Assembly: GCF_014897675.1 (NCBI RefSeq)
Contig: NZ_JABUXU010000007.1
Span: 124,001 to 188,000, forward strand
DNA: 64,000 bases
Direction: 5' to 3'
DNA from: Advenella sp. FME57
GTDB taxonomy: Bacteria; Pseudomonadota; Gammaproteobacteria; Burkholderiales; Burkholderiaceae_B
Shown here: positions 36,430 to 45,392 of the stretch, piece after piece
How positions within the stretch are numbered: the first letter of the stretch is position 1
How the letters are laid out: every line of letters begins with the position of its first letter
Translations under genes and position numbers: made by a program
The notes under the pieces: model-generated
Databases searched by the model: none
What the model saw: only the letters and a program-made list of their open reading frames with translations
What the model was told of the DNA's origin: nothing

Positions 36430-37392
36430 ATGATTGAAAAAGTGATCGCGGGTGCGCTTGCAACTACACTGATGGTAGCGGGACCGGCACTGGCAGCCTA
36501 TCCGGACAAACCAGTAAGAATCATTGTGCCCTTTGTGCCGGGCGGATCTTCTGATATTACCGCACGCGCCATCGCACCGGGGATGGAAAAAGTGCTGGGC
36601 CAGACGGTGATCGTCGAAAACAAGCCGGGCGCCAACGGCGCTATCGCCGCACAGGAACTGAAAAACGCCAAGCCTGACGGCTACACGTTGATGGTCGGCT
36701 CTATCGGCACCTTCGCCATTAACGAAGGACTTTATAAAAAATTATCCTACAAGCCCAGTGAAGACTTCGATTACGTCAGTCAACTGGTGCGCAATCCGAA
36801 CGTGCTGGTCGTATCTTCAAAAATTCCGGTCAAAACCGTGGCCGAACTGATCGAGTACGCCGGCAAACATCCCGACCAGATTTCCTATGCGTCTTCCGGC
36901 ACCGGTTCGTCAGATCATTTGTCTGCAGTGATGTTCCGGCAACGCAGCAATACCACGGGCATCGATGTCCCCTATAAGGGAGGCGCAGCAGCCATTGCCG
37001 ATCTGCTGGGTGCACAGGTCGATGTGTCATTCCAGAACCTGGGGGCTGTGCTGACACACGTGCAAAGCGGCAAACTCAGGGCGCTGGCGATTACCGGTGC
37101 GCAGCGCTCGCCCGAGCTGCCCGATACACCAACCATGGCTGAATCGGCAATCAAGAACATGGTCGTGTATTCCTGGCAAGGGGTTGCCGCGCCAACAGGC
37201 ACGCCCAAAGAAGTCATAGACAAACTGCACCAGGCAGTAAGCGAAAGCCTGAAGCAGCCGCGCACACAGGAAACCATGAAAAAATTGGGTTTCACCGTAG
37301 TAGGCAATAATCCTCACCAATTTTCCCAGTTCCAGAAGGAAGAAGTGAGCAAGTGGAAAGAGGTAATCAAGTCTGCCGGGCTGAGCCAGTAG
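36430..37392 (+). CDS. Bug-family tripartite tricarboxylate transporter receptor (second)
   Basis: A 320-residue periplasmic binding protein. The signal peptide (about 1-23, ending ALA) is followed by AYPDKPVRIIVPFVPGGSSD and NKPGANGAIAAQ, the two Bug ligand loops. I start at the ATG at 36430, with GGAGA upstream; a TTG at 36412 is also in frame. It is clearly distinct from the Bug protein at 34107, which shares only the family pattern, so these are old paralogues and not a recent duplication. It is divergent from the DHDPS-like gene. Confidence 0.93.
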   Translation: MIEKVIAGALATTLMVAGPALAAYPDKPVRIIVPFVPGGSSDITARAIAPGMEKVLGQTVIVENKPGANGAIAAQELKNAKPDGYTLMVGSIGTFAINEGLYKKLSYKPSEDFDYVSQLVRNPNVLVVSSKIPVKTVAELIEYAGKHPDQISYASSGTGSSDHLSAVMFRQRSNTTGIDVPYKGGAAAIADLLGAQVDVSFQNLGAVLTHVQSGKLRALAITGAQRSPELPDTPTMAESAIKNMVVYSWQGVAAPTGTPKEVIDKLHQAVSESLKQPRTQETMKKLGFTVVGNNPHQFSQFQKEEVSKWKEVIKSAGLSQ

Positions 37393-37402
37393 AGGTCAAA
37401 TA

Positions 37403-37434
37403 GCAGATGCAATAGCATCGTATATTGCATCTGC
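37403..37434 (+). repeat. 11-bp perfect inverted repeat after the second Bug gene
   Basis: GCAGATGCAAT (37403-37413) and ATTGCATCTGC (37424-37434), 10-base loop, 10 bases beyond the Bug stop. No U-run follows. It could end or stabilise the transcript. Confidence 0.5.
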
Positions 37435-37624
37435 ATTATCAGTTCACATCCGCAAAGTTAATGTCGCTTGGCCGGCGCGGCTGACGTGTTGGATCAGCCA
37501 TCCTTCACATGCATGGCATCCGCTGTGCCAGCTCTCACCCGCGCAGTGCTTCTGAATCGACCAGCACCGCCAATTTGCCGGACCAACCCTGCCGCCATGC
37601 CCAGGTGCACTGCCGCCCCGCTAT

Positions 37625-39427
37625 TCAGACATCCGTGCCTTCATCGCTTGCGGCAAACTGCATGGCCCACATACGCGCGTATACACCATTGGCCTGCAAC
37701 AGTCGGACATGAGATCCCTGTTCGACCACCCTACCCTGGTCCATGACCAGAACCCGGTCGGCGTCCACAATCGTGGACAAGCGGTGGGCGATAATCATGG
37801 TGGTGCGGCCTTTGGTGATTTTGTACAGTTCATCCTGGATCGCTCTTTCGGTGCGCGTATCCAGTGCACTGGTCGCTTCATCCAGCACCAGTATGGGCGG
37901 ATTTTTCAGGATGGTGCGGGCAATGGCCACGCGCTGCTTCTCGCCGCCAGACAATTTCAGACCGCGCTCGCCCACCTGCGTATCATAGCCCTCCGGCAGC
38001 GACATCACGAATTCGTGAATGCTGGCAGCCCTGGCAGCTTCCAGCACTTCGTCCCGTGTCGCATCAGGACGCCCATAGGCAATGTTGTAATAAATACTGT
38101 TATTGAACAGGACCGTGTCCTGTGGCACGATCCCGATATGCTGGCGCAGACTCAGTTGCGTGTACTCCCGGATATCACGACCATTGATCGTGATTCGTCC
38201 TGATGTGACATCGTAGAAGCGAAACAGCAGCCGCGACAGCGTGGATTTGCCGGCGCCCGAGGTCCCAACAACGGCGACCGTCTCGCCCGCACCAATGGCA
38301 AAGCTCACGTCGTGCAGTATCTGTCTTTCCGGCTCATATGCAAAACCCACATGTTCAAAGCGGATTTCTGCATTGCGCGTATCCATCGGCACGCTTTGTG
38401 ACGTGTCTTCAATTTCCTGGTGCTGATCAAGAATACCGAACATGCGCTCCATGTCCGACAGGGAGTTCTTGATTTCTCGATAGATGAATCCGAGAAAATT
38501 GAGCGGCGCATACAGCTGCGTCAGGTAGGCCGAGATCAGAACAATATCTCCCACCGTCATCTGACCGGTAGTTACCCGGCTGGCTGCCATCCACAACAAT
38601 ACCACCATGCCAAACGTGATAATGACGCCCTGACCGGCATTCAGCAAGTTCAGCGAGATCTGGTTTTTGACCGCCGAGTCTACCCAGCCGCCCAGATTGG
38701 TATCGTAGCGATTGATCTCGTACGATTCGTTATTGAAATACTTTACCGTCTCGTAATTGATCAGGGCATCGATCGCCTGCGTGTTGGCCATACTGTCCAG
38801 GCTGTTCATACGCCGGCGCATGACCATGCGCCGCTCCGTTACCACAAGGGTGAACACGATATAGGCGGCGATGGTGGCCAGGATGACAACCGCAAACCAG
38901 ATGTCATAGCGAACCAGCAGAATCACCATGACCATGGTCAGCTCAAGCAGGGTCGGCAGAATGTTGAACAGGGTGAAGTTGAGCAGAAAACCGATTCCCT
39001 TGGTGCCCCGATCCATGTCGCGACTGAGGCCACCGGTCTGCCTGTCCAGGTGATAGCGAATGGACAGACCGAAAAGATGCGTAAAGATTGTGGTGGCAAT
39101 ACGTTGTATCGAGCCCTGCGTGACTTTGGCAAACAGGGCGTCACGCAACTCAGAAAAGACACTGCTGGAGATACGAGCAAAACCGTAGGCCAGCAGCGCG
39201 GCAACCGGCAACATCAGCGCCGTTCCGGGCAGGCTGAGCTGGTCGACAATATCCTTGAGATACACGGGCAGCATGACGCTGGCCACTTTGGCGATCACCA
39301 GACAGGCAAGCGCGGCCATGACCCGCCATTTGAACATCCAGATATAAGGCAGCAATGAAACAATGACGCCAAATCCTTTTTTTCTTGCTGCACGTGCGGC
39401 GTCTGCCTGCGTTTTGTTATTTTCCAT
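37625..39427 (-). CDS. ABC exporter, Atm1/HMT1-type fused permease-ATPase
   Basis: About 600 residues: a six-helix ABC-transporter membrane domain (about 20-320, with RISSSVFSELRDALFAKV) and a C-terminal nucleotide-binding domain. The latter has Walker A GTSGAGKST, signature LSGGEKQRVAIAR, Walker B ILVLDEATSALD and switch His in AHRLSTI. It resembles mitochondrial Atm1 and bacterial HMT1-like half-transporters that export glutathione-linked or metal-linked compounds. The ATG at 39427 is inside the end of ddpF (overlap about 11 bases); ATGs at 39436 and 39439 are alternatives. The long frame to 39736 is a shadow of ddpF. It acts as a homodimer. Its link with ddp is positional only. Confidence 0.9.
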   Translation of the reverse strand: MENNKTQADAARAARKKGFGVIVSLLPYIWMFKWRVMAALACLVIAKVASVMLPVYLKDIVDQLSLPGTALMLPVAALLAYGFARISSSVFSELRDALFAKVTQGSIQRIATTIFTHLFGLSIRYHLDRQTGGLSRDMDRGTKGIGFLLNFTLFNILPTLLELTMVMVILLVRYDIWFAVVILATIAAYIVFTLVVTERRMVMRRRMNSLDSMANTQAIDALINYETVKYFNNESYEINRYDTNLGGWVDSAVKNQISLNLLNAGQGVIITFGMVVLLWMAASRVTTGQMTVGDIVLISAYLTQLYAPLNFLGFIYREIKNSLSDMERMFGILDQHQEIEDTSQSVPMDTRNAEIRFEHVGFAYEPERQILHDVSFAIGAGETVAVVGTSGAGKSTLSRLLFRFYDVTSGRITINGRDIREYTQLSLRQHIGIVPQDTVLFNNSIYYNIAYGRPDATRDEVLEAARAASIHEFVMSLPEGYDTQVGERGLKLSGGEKQRVAIARTILKNPPILVLDEATSALDTRTERAIQDELYKITKGRTTMIIAHRLSTIVDADRVLVMDQGRVVEQGSHVRLLQANGVYARMWAMQFAASDEGTDV

Positions 39428-40379
39428 CGGGTTCATCATGATCGTAACGGTGGCACCGGACACTATGCATCGGCGTTTCTGTGGATATGGGTTTGAGCTG
39501 TTGCTGCTGTTCACATCCCTGCTTGCGAAAAGCGCAACGATCCAGGAAAAAGCAGCCCGTTGGCAACACGCGATTGCCCGGCAATTCAGGAATGGCCTGC
39601 ACCCCTCTCTCTGGCAATGGAGCGCCCAGCTCCGGTACCGCATCCAGCAATAGCCGGGTGTAGGGATGGCGCTGCCGGGCGAGCACCTGGGCGGTATCTC
39701 CCAGTTCCACGATCTGCCCCAGATACATGACCGCAATACGGTTGCTCATATGCCGGATGACCGAAACATTGTGTGAAATCAGGATATACGTGAGCTGGTG
39801 TTCCCGCTGCAAAGTGAACAGCAGATTGATAATCTGCGCCTGGACTGAAATATCAAGCGCCGAGGTCGGCTCGTCGAGCACGATCACATCCGGATCGGAC
39901 GCCAGTGCCCGGGCAATGGCAATGCGCTGGCGCTGGCCCCCCGAAAATTCATGCGGATACCGGTTCAGATAATCTGGCGACAGACCGACCTGTACAGCCA
40001 GCCGGGCAGCGCGCGCCCGCATGGCCGACTCCTGGGCTTCGCCTTTGACGTAAGAAGGTTCGGTGATGATTTTCCAGACGGGCAAACGCGGATCAAGCGA
40101 GGATTGTGGATCCTGGAAGACAATTTGTACATTGGGCTGGCCACGGTCATTATTCCAGCGCAATTGACCTTGCGACGGCTGTTGCAGGCCGATCAGCACC
40201 TGAGCCAGGGTCGTTTTGCCGCAACCTGATTCGCCCACCACACCCAGCGTTTCGCCGCGCGCCACGGTCAGGTCCACGCCATTGAGCGCATGTGCCCAGG
40301 TTCGGGCTTTGCCGCGCCAGTTGCGTTTTACGGGAAAGCGGACATGAATGTCGTCAAGTGTCAGGACAGCTTCAGACAT
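39417..40379 (-). CDS. ddpF: Dipeptide ABC transporter ATPase, DdpF/DppF-like
   Basis: A 320-residue ABC ATPase with the C-terminal oligopeptide/dipeptide extension that binds an Fe-S-like Cys set (GCFFLDRCAFRKQGC). Walker A is GESGCGKT, signature FSGGQRQRIAIARAL, Walker B VIVLDEPTSALD. It pairs with DdpD to power import of dipeptides. It overlaps ddpD by 8 bases and the next ABC exporter by about 11 bases. The symbol rests on operon order (ddpX-A-B-C-D-F) and is tentative; DppF is an equivalent family label. Confidence 0.88.
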   Translation of the reverse strand: MSEAVLTLDDIHVRFPVKRNWRGKARTWAHALNGVDLTVARGETLGVVGESGCGKTTLAQVLIGLQQPSQGQLRWNNDRGQPNVQIVFQDPQSSLDPRLPVWKIITEPSYVKGEAQESAMRARAARLAVQVGLSPDYLNRYPHEFSGGQRQRIAIARALASDPDVIVLDEPTSALDISVQAQIINLLFTLQREHQLTYILISHNVSVIRHMSNRIAVMYLGQIVELGDTAQVLARQRHPYTRLLLDAVPELGAPLPERGVQAIPELPGNRVLPTGCFFLDRCAFRKQGCEQQQQLKPISTETPMHSVRCHRYDHDEPDGK

Positions 40380-41424
40380 TGTGCTCCTCCCGGACCGTCA
40401 TCCAGCAGGCAGCAGCATGCCCGGAGGAACCGGCCACCGGCGTGAGCGCCGGAATCTGGCTACAGGCCGCAGCCTGCAAATTGCAGCGGTTACGAAAAGC
40501 ACATCCTTCAGGCAAAGCTGCCAGGTTTGGCACTTGCCCGGCAATAGCGAGCAGCGGCGCGCCCGGGCTGGCGTTTTCTGGCAACGCGCCAAGCAATCCT
40601 CGGGTGTATGGATGGCTTGGCCGATTAATCACATCGGTGGCTGCGCCCTGCTCTACCACGCTACCTGCGTACATTACGTAAATCCGTTCACAGAATTGCG
40701 ACACTACTGCCATGTCATGCGTAATAAGCAAAATAGCCGTTCGGGTTTTTTTTGCCCGTTCGCGCAGCAGCATCAGGACTTGTTTCTGCACCGTGACATC
40801 AAGGGCCGTTGTCGGCTCATCGGCGATCAGCAACGACGGATCACAGGAAAATGCCAACGCAATCATGATCCGCTGGCGCATTCCGCCGGACAGTTCGAAG
40901 GGATAGGCATCGAACACATGCTCCGGGTCGGCAATATGCATGTCCCGCAGCAGCGAGATGGCACGTTCGCGCGCCTGTTTCGGTGAAAGCGCAGTATGCT
41001 TCCTGATGACATCTGTAATCTGGCGGCCAACCCTCATGGTCGGGTTCAGCGCAGTCATGGGCTCCTGAAAGATCATGGCCATATCGCTGCCGCGAATCTG
41101 GCGCATTTGCTTTTCCGAAGCCTCCAGTATGTTCTTTCCTGATTTATGAATACTGCCCTTGCGAACAATATAATCTTGTTGCGGTATCAGGCGCATGCTC
41201 ATCATTGCGGTAACAGACTTTCCCGAGCCCGACTCGCCGACAATACCAACGATTTCACCCGGCTGCACCCGAATGGTCACGCCATTGAGCGCCCGCACAG
41301 CACCCCGGTAGATTGGAAATTCAATATGCAGATTATCTATGTCCAGTACAGGCGGGATGCTGTCCCGCCCGGCTGCCGGCGCCACAACGTGCCGCTGCGT
41401 ATTGGGCTGACTGTTCGGCGTCAT
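40372..41424 (-). CDS. ddpD: Dipeptide ABC transporter ATPase, DdpD/DppD-like
   Basis: A 350-residue ABC ATPase. Walker A GESGSGKS, Q-loop FQEPMTALNP, signature LSGGMRQRIMIALA and Walker B LLIADEPTTALD are all intact. The C-terminal peptide-transporter extension has CAFRNRCNLQAAAC. The first 25 residues are an unusual polar extension. The start shares one base with the ddpC stop at 41424, so translation is coupled. It forms a heterodimeric ATPase with DdpF under the DdpB-DdpC channel. Confidence 0.88.
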   Translation of the reverse strand: MTPNSQPNTQRHVVAPAAGRDSIPPVLDIDNLHIEFPIYRGAVRALNGVTIRVQPGEIVGIVGESGSGKSVTAMMSMRLIPQQDYIVRKGSIHKSGKNILEASEKQMRQIRGSDMAMIFQEPMTALNPTMRVGRQITDVIRKHTALSPKQARERAISLLRDMHIADPEHVFDAYPFELSGGMRQRIMIALAFSCDPSLLIADEPTTALDVTVQKQVLMLLRERAKKTRTAILLITHDMAVVSQFCERIYVMYAGSVVEQGAATDVINRPSHPYTRGLLGALPENASPGAPLLAIAGQVPNLAALPEGCAFRNRCNLQAAACSQIPALTPVAGSSGHAAACWMTVREEHNV

Positions 41425-42296
41425 TATTTCACCTTCTGTTTCGGGTCCAGCATATCACGAACACCATCGCCCACAAGATTGAACCCAATGGCGGTGATCA
41501 GGATCGCAACACCAGGAAACGTCGAATACCACCACTGATCCAGCAGGAAATTACGGCCCGAGGCAATCATTGCCCCCCATTCGGCGGTTGGCTGCTGCGC
41601 GCCCAAACCGATAAATCCGAGCGCGGCCGCCATCAGGATGGCATTGCCGATATCCAGCGTCATTTGCACAATTATCGGCGGTAATGCATTGCGCAACACA
41701 TGCCAGCGCACGATATGTCTTTTGCCGGCGCCGAATGTCCTGGCAGCCTGCACATAAGCCATCTCGCGAATGCTCAGCGTCTGGCCGCGCGCCAGCCGCA
41801 CATAATAGGGAATACGCACGATCGTAATGGCAATCATCGCATTGAACAGGCTCGGTCCCAATGCAGCGGCCAGCGCCATCGTCAATACCAGCGATGGGAC
41901 CGACAGCACGATATCCATTGCACGCATGATAATCGTGTCTACGGTCCGGCCGATTACACCGGAAAAGCAGCCTATCACCGAACCGATAGCGCTGGCCACG
42001 AATGCAACGAAAACGCCGACGCCAATGGATTGGCGCGCACCGTACAATACCCTGCTGAACAGGTCCCGCCCGACTTCGTCTGTCCCGAAAAAGTGCATGG
42101 CCGATGGTGGCAACAGCCGACTGCCCAGGTCAACGGCATTCGGATTGTGCCCGGTAAGCAGTGGCGCCAGCAACGCGGCAAGACACATGAGGACAATCAG
42201 CACAAGCCCGAGCAGCATCATGGGACTGCGACGCAGCTGATACCAGAAATAAGAGAGCGAATAGGACAGTTGCGAAGTTGCGGTAATGGCAGCCAT
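41424..42296 (-). CDS. ddpC: Dipeptide ABC transporter permease, DdpC/DppC-like
   Basis: A 290-residue inner-membrane permease with about six helices. The N-terminal OppC-type segment (RRSPMMLLGLVLIVLMCL) is followed by HFFGTDEVGRDLFSRVLYGAR, the DppC hallmark, and the EAA loop (YVQAARTFGAGKRHIVRWHVLRNALPP, in part) that docks with the ATPases. Its start codon shares one base with the ddpB stop (TGATG at 42298-42294). It partners with DdpB. Confidence 0.92.
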   Translation of the reverse strand: MAAITATSQLSYSLSYFWYQLRRSPMMLLGLVLIVLMCLAALLAPLLTGHNPNAVDLGSRLLPPSAMHFFGTDEVGRDLFSRVLYGARQSIGVGVFVAFVASAIGSVIGCFSGVIGRTVDTIIMRAMDIVLSVPSLVLTMALAAALGPSLFNAMIAITIVRIPYYVRLARGQTLSIREMAYVQAARTFGAGKRHIVRWHVLRNALPPIIVQMTLDIGNAILMAAALGFIGLGAQQPTAEWGAMIASGRNFLLDQWWYSTFPGVAILITAIGFNLVGDGVRDMLDPKQKVK

Positions 42297-43309
42297 CAGC
42301 CTGCATCCTTGATACGTGGGTCCAGTATGCTGTACAGCAGATCAACCAGCATGTTGAGCAGGACATAGACAAACGAGACCAGCACCGCAAATCCCATCAC
42401 TGCCGGAAAATCCAATGCCTGGATGGATTCGACTACATACAGACCCATGCCGGGCCAGCCAAAGACCGTCTCGGTCAGCACCGCGCCGTAAAGCAGATCA
42501 CCCATGGCCAGGCCCAAAACGGTCACGGACGGGATCAGGGCATTGGGAAGCGCATGACCCAGGATGATTTTCCAGCGGCTCAACCCATAAGCCTGGGCGG
42601 TACGTACATAATCTTCGGATAGCTGCTCCAGCATGGAGGAGCGGATCTGCCGGGCTACAACGCCCAGATGGACGAAACTCAGGGTAAAGGCCGGCAGCAC
42701 CAGGTGCTCAACGGTGCTGACAAACAAATCCCAGTCCCCGGCAATAAGCGAATCAACCAGGAAAAAACCGGTGACAGTCGGCGGCTCACCCAGCAGGCTG
42801 TCGATACGGCCGCCGGAAGGAAACCAGGACAAATGGCCGTAGAAAATAATCAGCAAGCCCAGCCCCAGCCAGAATGCCGGCATGGAAATACCCGTCACGG
42901 CCAGGGTGCGCGCCAGCTGGTCAATCCAGGAGTTTTTGTATACTGCCGACAGAACGCCCAGGGGAATGCCAAGCAGCATGGAAAAAATCAGCGCCACAAT
43001 GGCCAGTTCGAGCGTAGCGGGGAAAAAAGCGAGAAGATCGTCGACAACCGGGCGGCCTGTGCGGATGGACGTGCCCAGATCCGCGTGCAACAGCCCTTTC
43101 AGGTAGACCCAGTACTGCTCGTAGAGCGGCAGATCCAGTCCAAGCTTCTGCCGGATGCCGACCACGATTGCTTCGGTCGCCCGATCACCGGCAATCAGCC
43201 GTGCCGGGTCGCCGGGAATCAGATGAGACACGATGAAAGTGATCACTGATACACCCAGCATGACCAGAATGAGCCAGGGCAGGCGCTTACACAATATCTG
43301 GAAAAACAA
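42296..43309 (-). CDS. ddpB: Dipeptide ABC transporter permease, DdpB/DppB-like
   Basis: A permease of about 337 residues with six helices, the N-terminal signature LPWLILVMLGVSVITF and HLIPGDPARL, and the EAA-like loop near 225-245. There is no ATG ahead of the first helix. I start at a TTG at 43309 preceded by AAAGGG; another TTG at 43354 gives 352 residues. The non-ATG start may limit its translation relative to the solute-binding protein. It follows ddpA after a 320-base gap that holds a stem-loop, and is coupled to ddpC. Confidence 0.9.
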   Translation of the reverse strand: MFFQILCKRLPWLILVMLGVSVITFIVSHLIPGDPARLIAGDRATEAIVVGIRQKLGLDLPLYEQYWVYLKGLLHADLGTSIRTGRPVVDDLLAFFPATLELAIVALIFSMLLGIPLGVLSAVYKNSWIDQLARTLAVTGISMPAFWLGLGLLIIFYGHLSWFPSGGRIDSLLGEPPTVTGFFLVDSLIAGDWDLFVSTVEHLVLPAFTLSFVHLGVVARQIRSSMLEQLSEDYVRTAQAYGLSRWKIILGHALPNALIPSVTVLGLAMGDLLYGAVLTETVFGWPGMGLYVVESIQALDFPAVMGFAVLVSFVYVLLNMLVDLLYSILDPRIKDAG

Positions 43310-43630
43310 AACAGGCCCTTTCGTAAATTGGTGTCGGTATCTTGTCAAAGGCAAGACGAGCCCTTCACCCAGTTGATCAACCTACGACAAGCGCTTACGA
43401 TCAGAAGACTCTCGCACAGGCTGGGTTTCTTGCAAAATAGCCGTAAAGCGCCACCGACATCGCGCAAAGGCAGGCAATAGTCACGGCGTCTATAGCATTG
43501 CTTACGGCTTGAAAAAAGCGAAACGCCACAGCCTGGCACACATGGCCGTTGCCAGGTCGCTTTATGGCGCTGCCGGCTGCATCAGTGGCAATGTTGGGGC
43601 CACATGCACACCCGGCATTGCCTGTTGATG
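43310..43630. other. Gap between ddpA and ddpB, with a stem-loop after ddpA
   Basis: About 320 bases within the ddp operon, without a gene. Immediately beyond the ddpA stop is a hairpin, GGCAATG (43587-43593) / CATTGCC (43616-43622) with an inner GGG/CCC pair, and no U-run. Such stem-loops after solute-binding-protein genes usually stabilise the upstream mRNA and allow some read-through to the permease genes. The rest shows nothing I can name. Confidence 0.5.
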
Positions 43631-45181
43631 TCAGTCTTTAGAAATATCCGCTACATTGTAGACGTCATGCAGCATAGGATTATATGCATAGCCCTTGACA
43701 TTGTCGCGCAAACCCATTTGGTTACTGTGCTGGAACAGATAGACATAGACGTAATCTTTCACAACCTGCTTTTGCGCCTGTTGGTACAGATCGGTTCGTT
43801 TGGCCTGGTCGGTTTCCTGGGCAGCCTGGCGCACGAGTTTGTCCACTTCAGGATTGGCATAGAACGAACGGTTGCCGGGTAGCCCTTGTTTGGACGAATC
43901 AAACCAGTAATTCATGAACATGAACGGGTCAGCAAAATCCGGAGACCAGTTGCCGATCGAGATATCAAAGTCGCCTTTGCCAAGACGGTCGCGCATGGTG
44001 GCATTGGCCAGTTTTTCCAGCTTCACTTTGACACCGACCGCCTGAAGACTGGCCTGGACCGACAGTACAATGGGCTCCCAGTACGGCTCTTTGGTGGAGT
44101 ACAGCAAGGTAAGCGGCTTGGCCGGCGCTTCGCTGCCTATGCTTGCCTTGGCCGCCGCCACATCGGTTTTGAAAGCAGGCGCAGCATCGTCATGCGCCCA
44201 CATGCCCTCTGGGATAGGGCCATTAAGCGGCTTTGCTTCGCCATTCATAATGCCGTTGATCATGCCACTGTAATCGACGGCCTGGGCAATCCCCTTGCGC
44301 AGTGAAACATTAGTCAGAGGGCCGGTTTTGTTGTTCAGATACAGATACGAAACCAGTAGCGACGGCACTTTTTTGAATACCACGCCGCTGGCATTTTCCA
44401 TGGCTTTGACCTGATCAGGCTGGATGCTGCCTACGATGTCCAGATCGCCATTTTGCAATTGCAGCCGCCGCGCCGATGCTTCGGGCACGATTTTAAACGC
44501 GACTTTTTCAAGTGCCGGCTCGCGCCCGCCGTAATGCGGGTTGCGCTCCAGGATCAGACTCTGGCCTTTGTTCCATTTTGCCAGTTGATACGGTCCTGAA
44601 CCGGCCGTATGCCCGGCCAGGTATTTGTCTGCACCGCCCGCCTGCTGTTCTACGGCAGGATTGACAATGCCCGCGCCGTTGTTGGCCAGAATATTCAGAA
44701 ATGGAGCAAAGGGTTTATCCAGTTTGAACTCGACCGTCATGGGATCCTTGACCGTGACCTGCAACCCGGAAGGGAACGGCTCGGACGGGCCTTGCTTCAT
44801 TTTCATGAGGCGATCAAAACTGTATTTGACAGCCTGCGCATTAACGGGCGTGCCGTCACTGAACTTTTGCCCGTCATTCAGGGTAAAGGTCCAGGTCAGC
44901 TTGTCTGCAGAGGTCGTCCAGCTTTTTGCCAGTTCCCCTTCGACTTCGGTAGCGCCGCCGCCCTTGTATTTGATCAGGCGCTGATAGCTGGGATAAGTAA
45001 TGGACCAGTCATTATTGTCCATGGTAACGGCAATATCCAGCATTTGCGGATCGGCATTCTTGGAGATGACCAGCATGTTCTTGGGTGTGGCCGCCTGCGC
45101 GGCAACGCCGACAGACAATCCCAGGGTGGTGGCACAGGCCACCATGAATGCGTTTCTTATAAACGTACGGCGAACTGACAT
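43631..45181 (-). CDS. ddpA: Dipeptide-binding periplasmic protein, DdpA/DppA-like
   Basis: A 516-residue family 5 extracellular solute-binding protein. The signal peptide (about 1-30, ending AQA) is followed by NMLVISKNADPQMLD and the usual ADKLTWTFTLNDGQKFSDGTPV near residue 95. It captures dipeptides for the DdpBCDF permease. In E. coli the ddp system takes up D-Ala-D-Ala. I start at the ATG at 45181, with GGAG seven bases upstream. It follows ddpX by about 210 bases and is separated from ddpB by a stem-loop. Confidence 0.9.
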   Translation of the reverse strand: MSVRRTFIRNAFMVACATTLGLSVGVAAQAATPKNMLVISKNADPQMLDIAVTMDNNDWSITYPSYQRLIKYKGGGATEVEGELAKSWTTSADKLTWTFTLNDGQKFSDGTPVNAQAVKYSFDRLMKMKQGPSEPFPSGLQVTVKDPMTVEFKLDKPFAPFLNILANNGAGIVNPAVEQQAGGADKYLAGHTAGSGPYQLAKWNKGQSLILERNPHYGGREPALEKVAFKIVPEASARRLQLQNGDLDIVGSIQPDQVKAMENASGVVFKKVPSLLVSYLYLNNKTGPLTNVSLRKGIAQAVDYSGMINGIMNGEAKPLNGPIPEGMWAHDDAAPAFKTDVAAAKASIGSEAPAKPLTLLYSTKEPYWEPIVLSVQASLQAVGVKVKLEKLANATMRDRLGKGDFDISIGNWSPDFADPFMFMNYWFDSSKQGLPGNRSFYANPEVDKLVRQAAQETDQAKRTDLYQQAQKQVVKDYVYVYLFQHSNQMGLRDNVKGYAYNPMLHDVYNVADISKD

Positions 45182-45392
45182 GGTAAGACTCCGGTAGATT
45201 GTCCTGATAACAGGCACCCGGCCCGATCGCCGCTACCCAGGCGGGCTTCACCAGAGTGTAGCGGTCGACAGGCACTGGCGACAATGACTGGAATGCAGGT
45301 CACTGAATTGACACGCAAGCTGCACATGAAGGACAGATCTTAGCAAATGTAATTGGAATAGGAAATAGTCATATATCCCTATACCAGGATCG

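Noticed and set aside
34107-37392. Recent tandem duplication of the Bug genes
   Set aside because: The two Bug proteins differ throughout beyond the family motifs and are on opposite strands.
39440-39736. 100-codon upstream extension of the Atm1-like ABC exporter
   Set aside because: It is antiphase coding within ddpF and has shadow composition; family N-termini match the ATG at 39427-39439.
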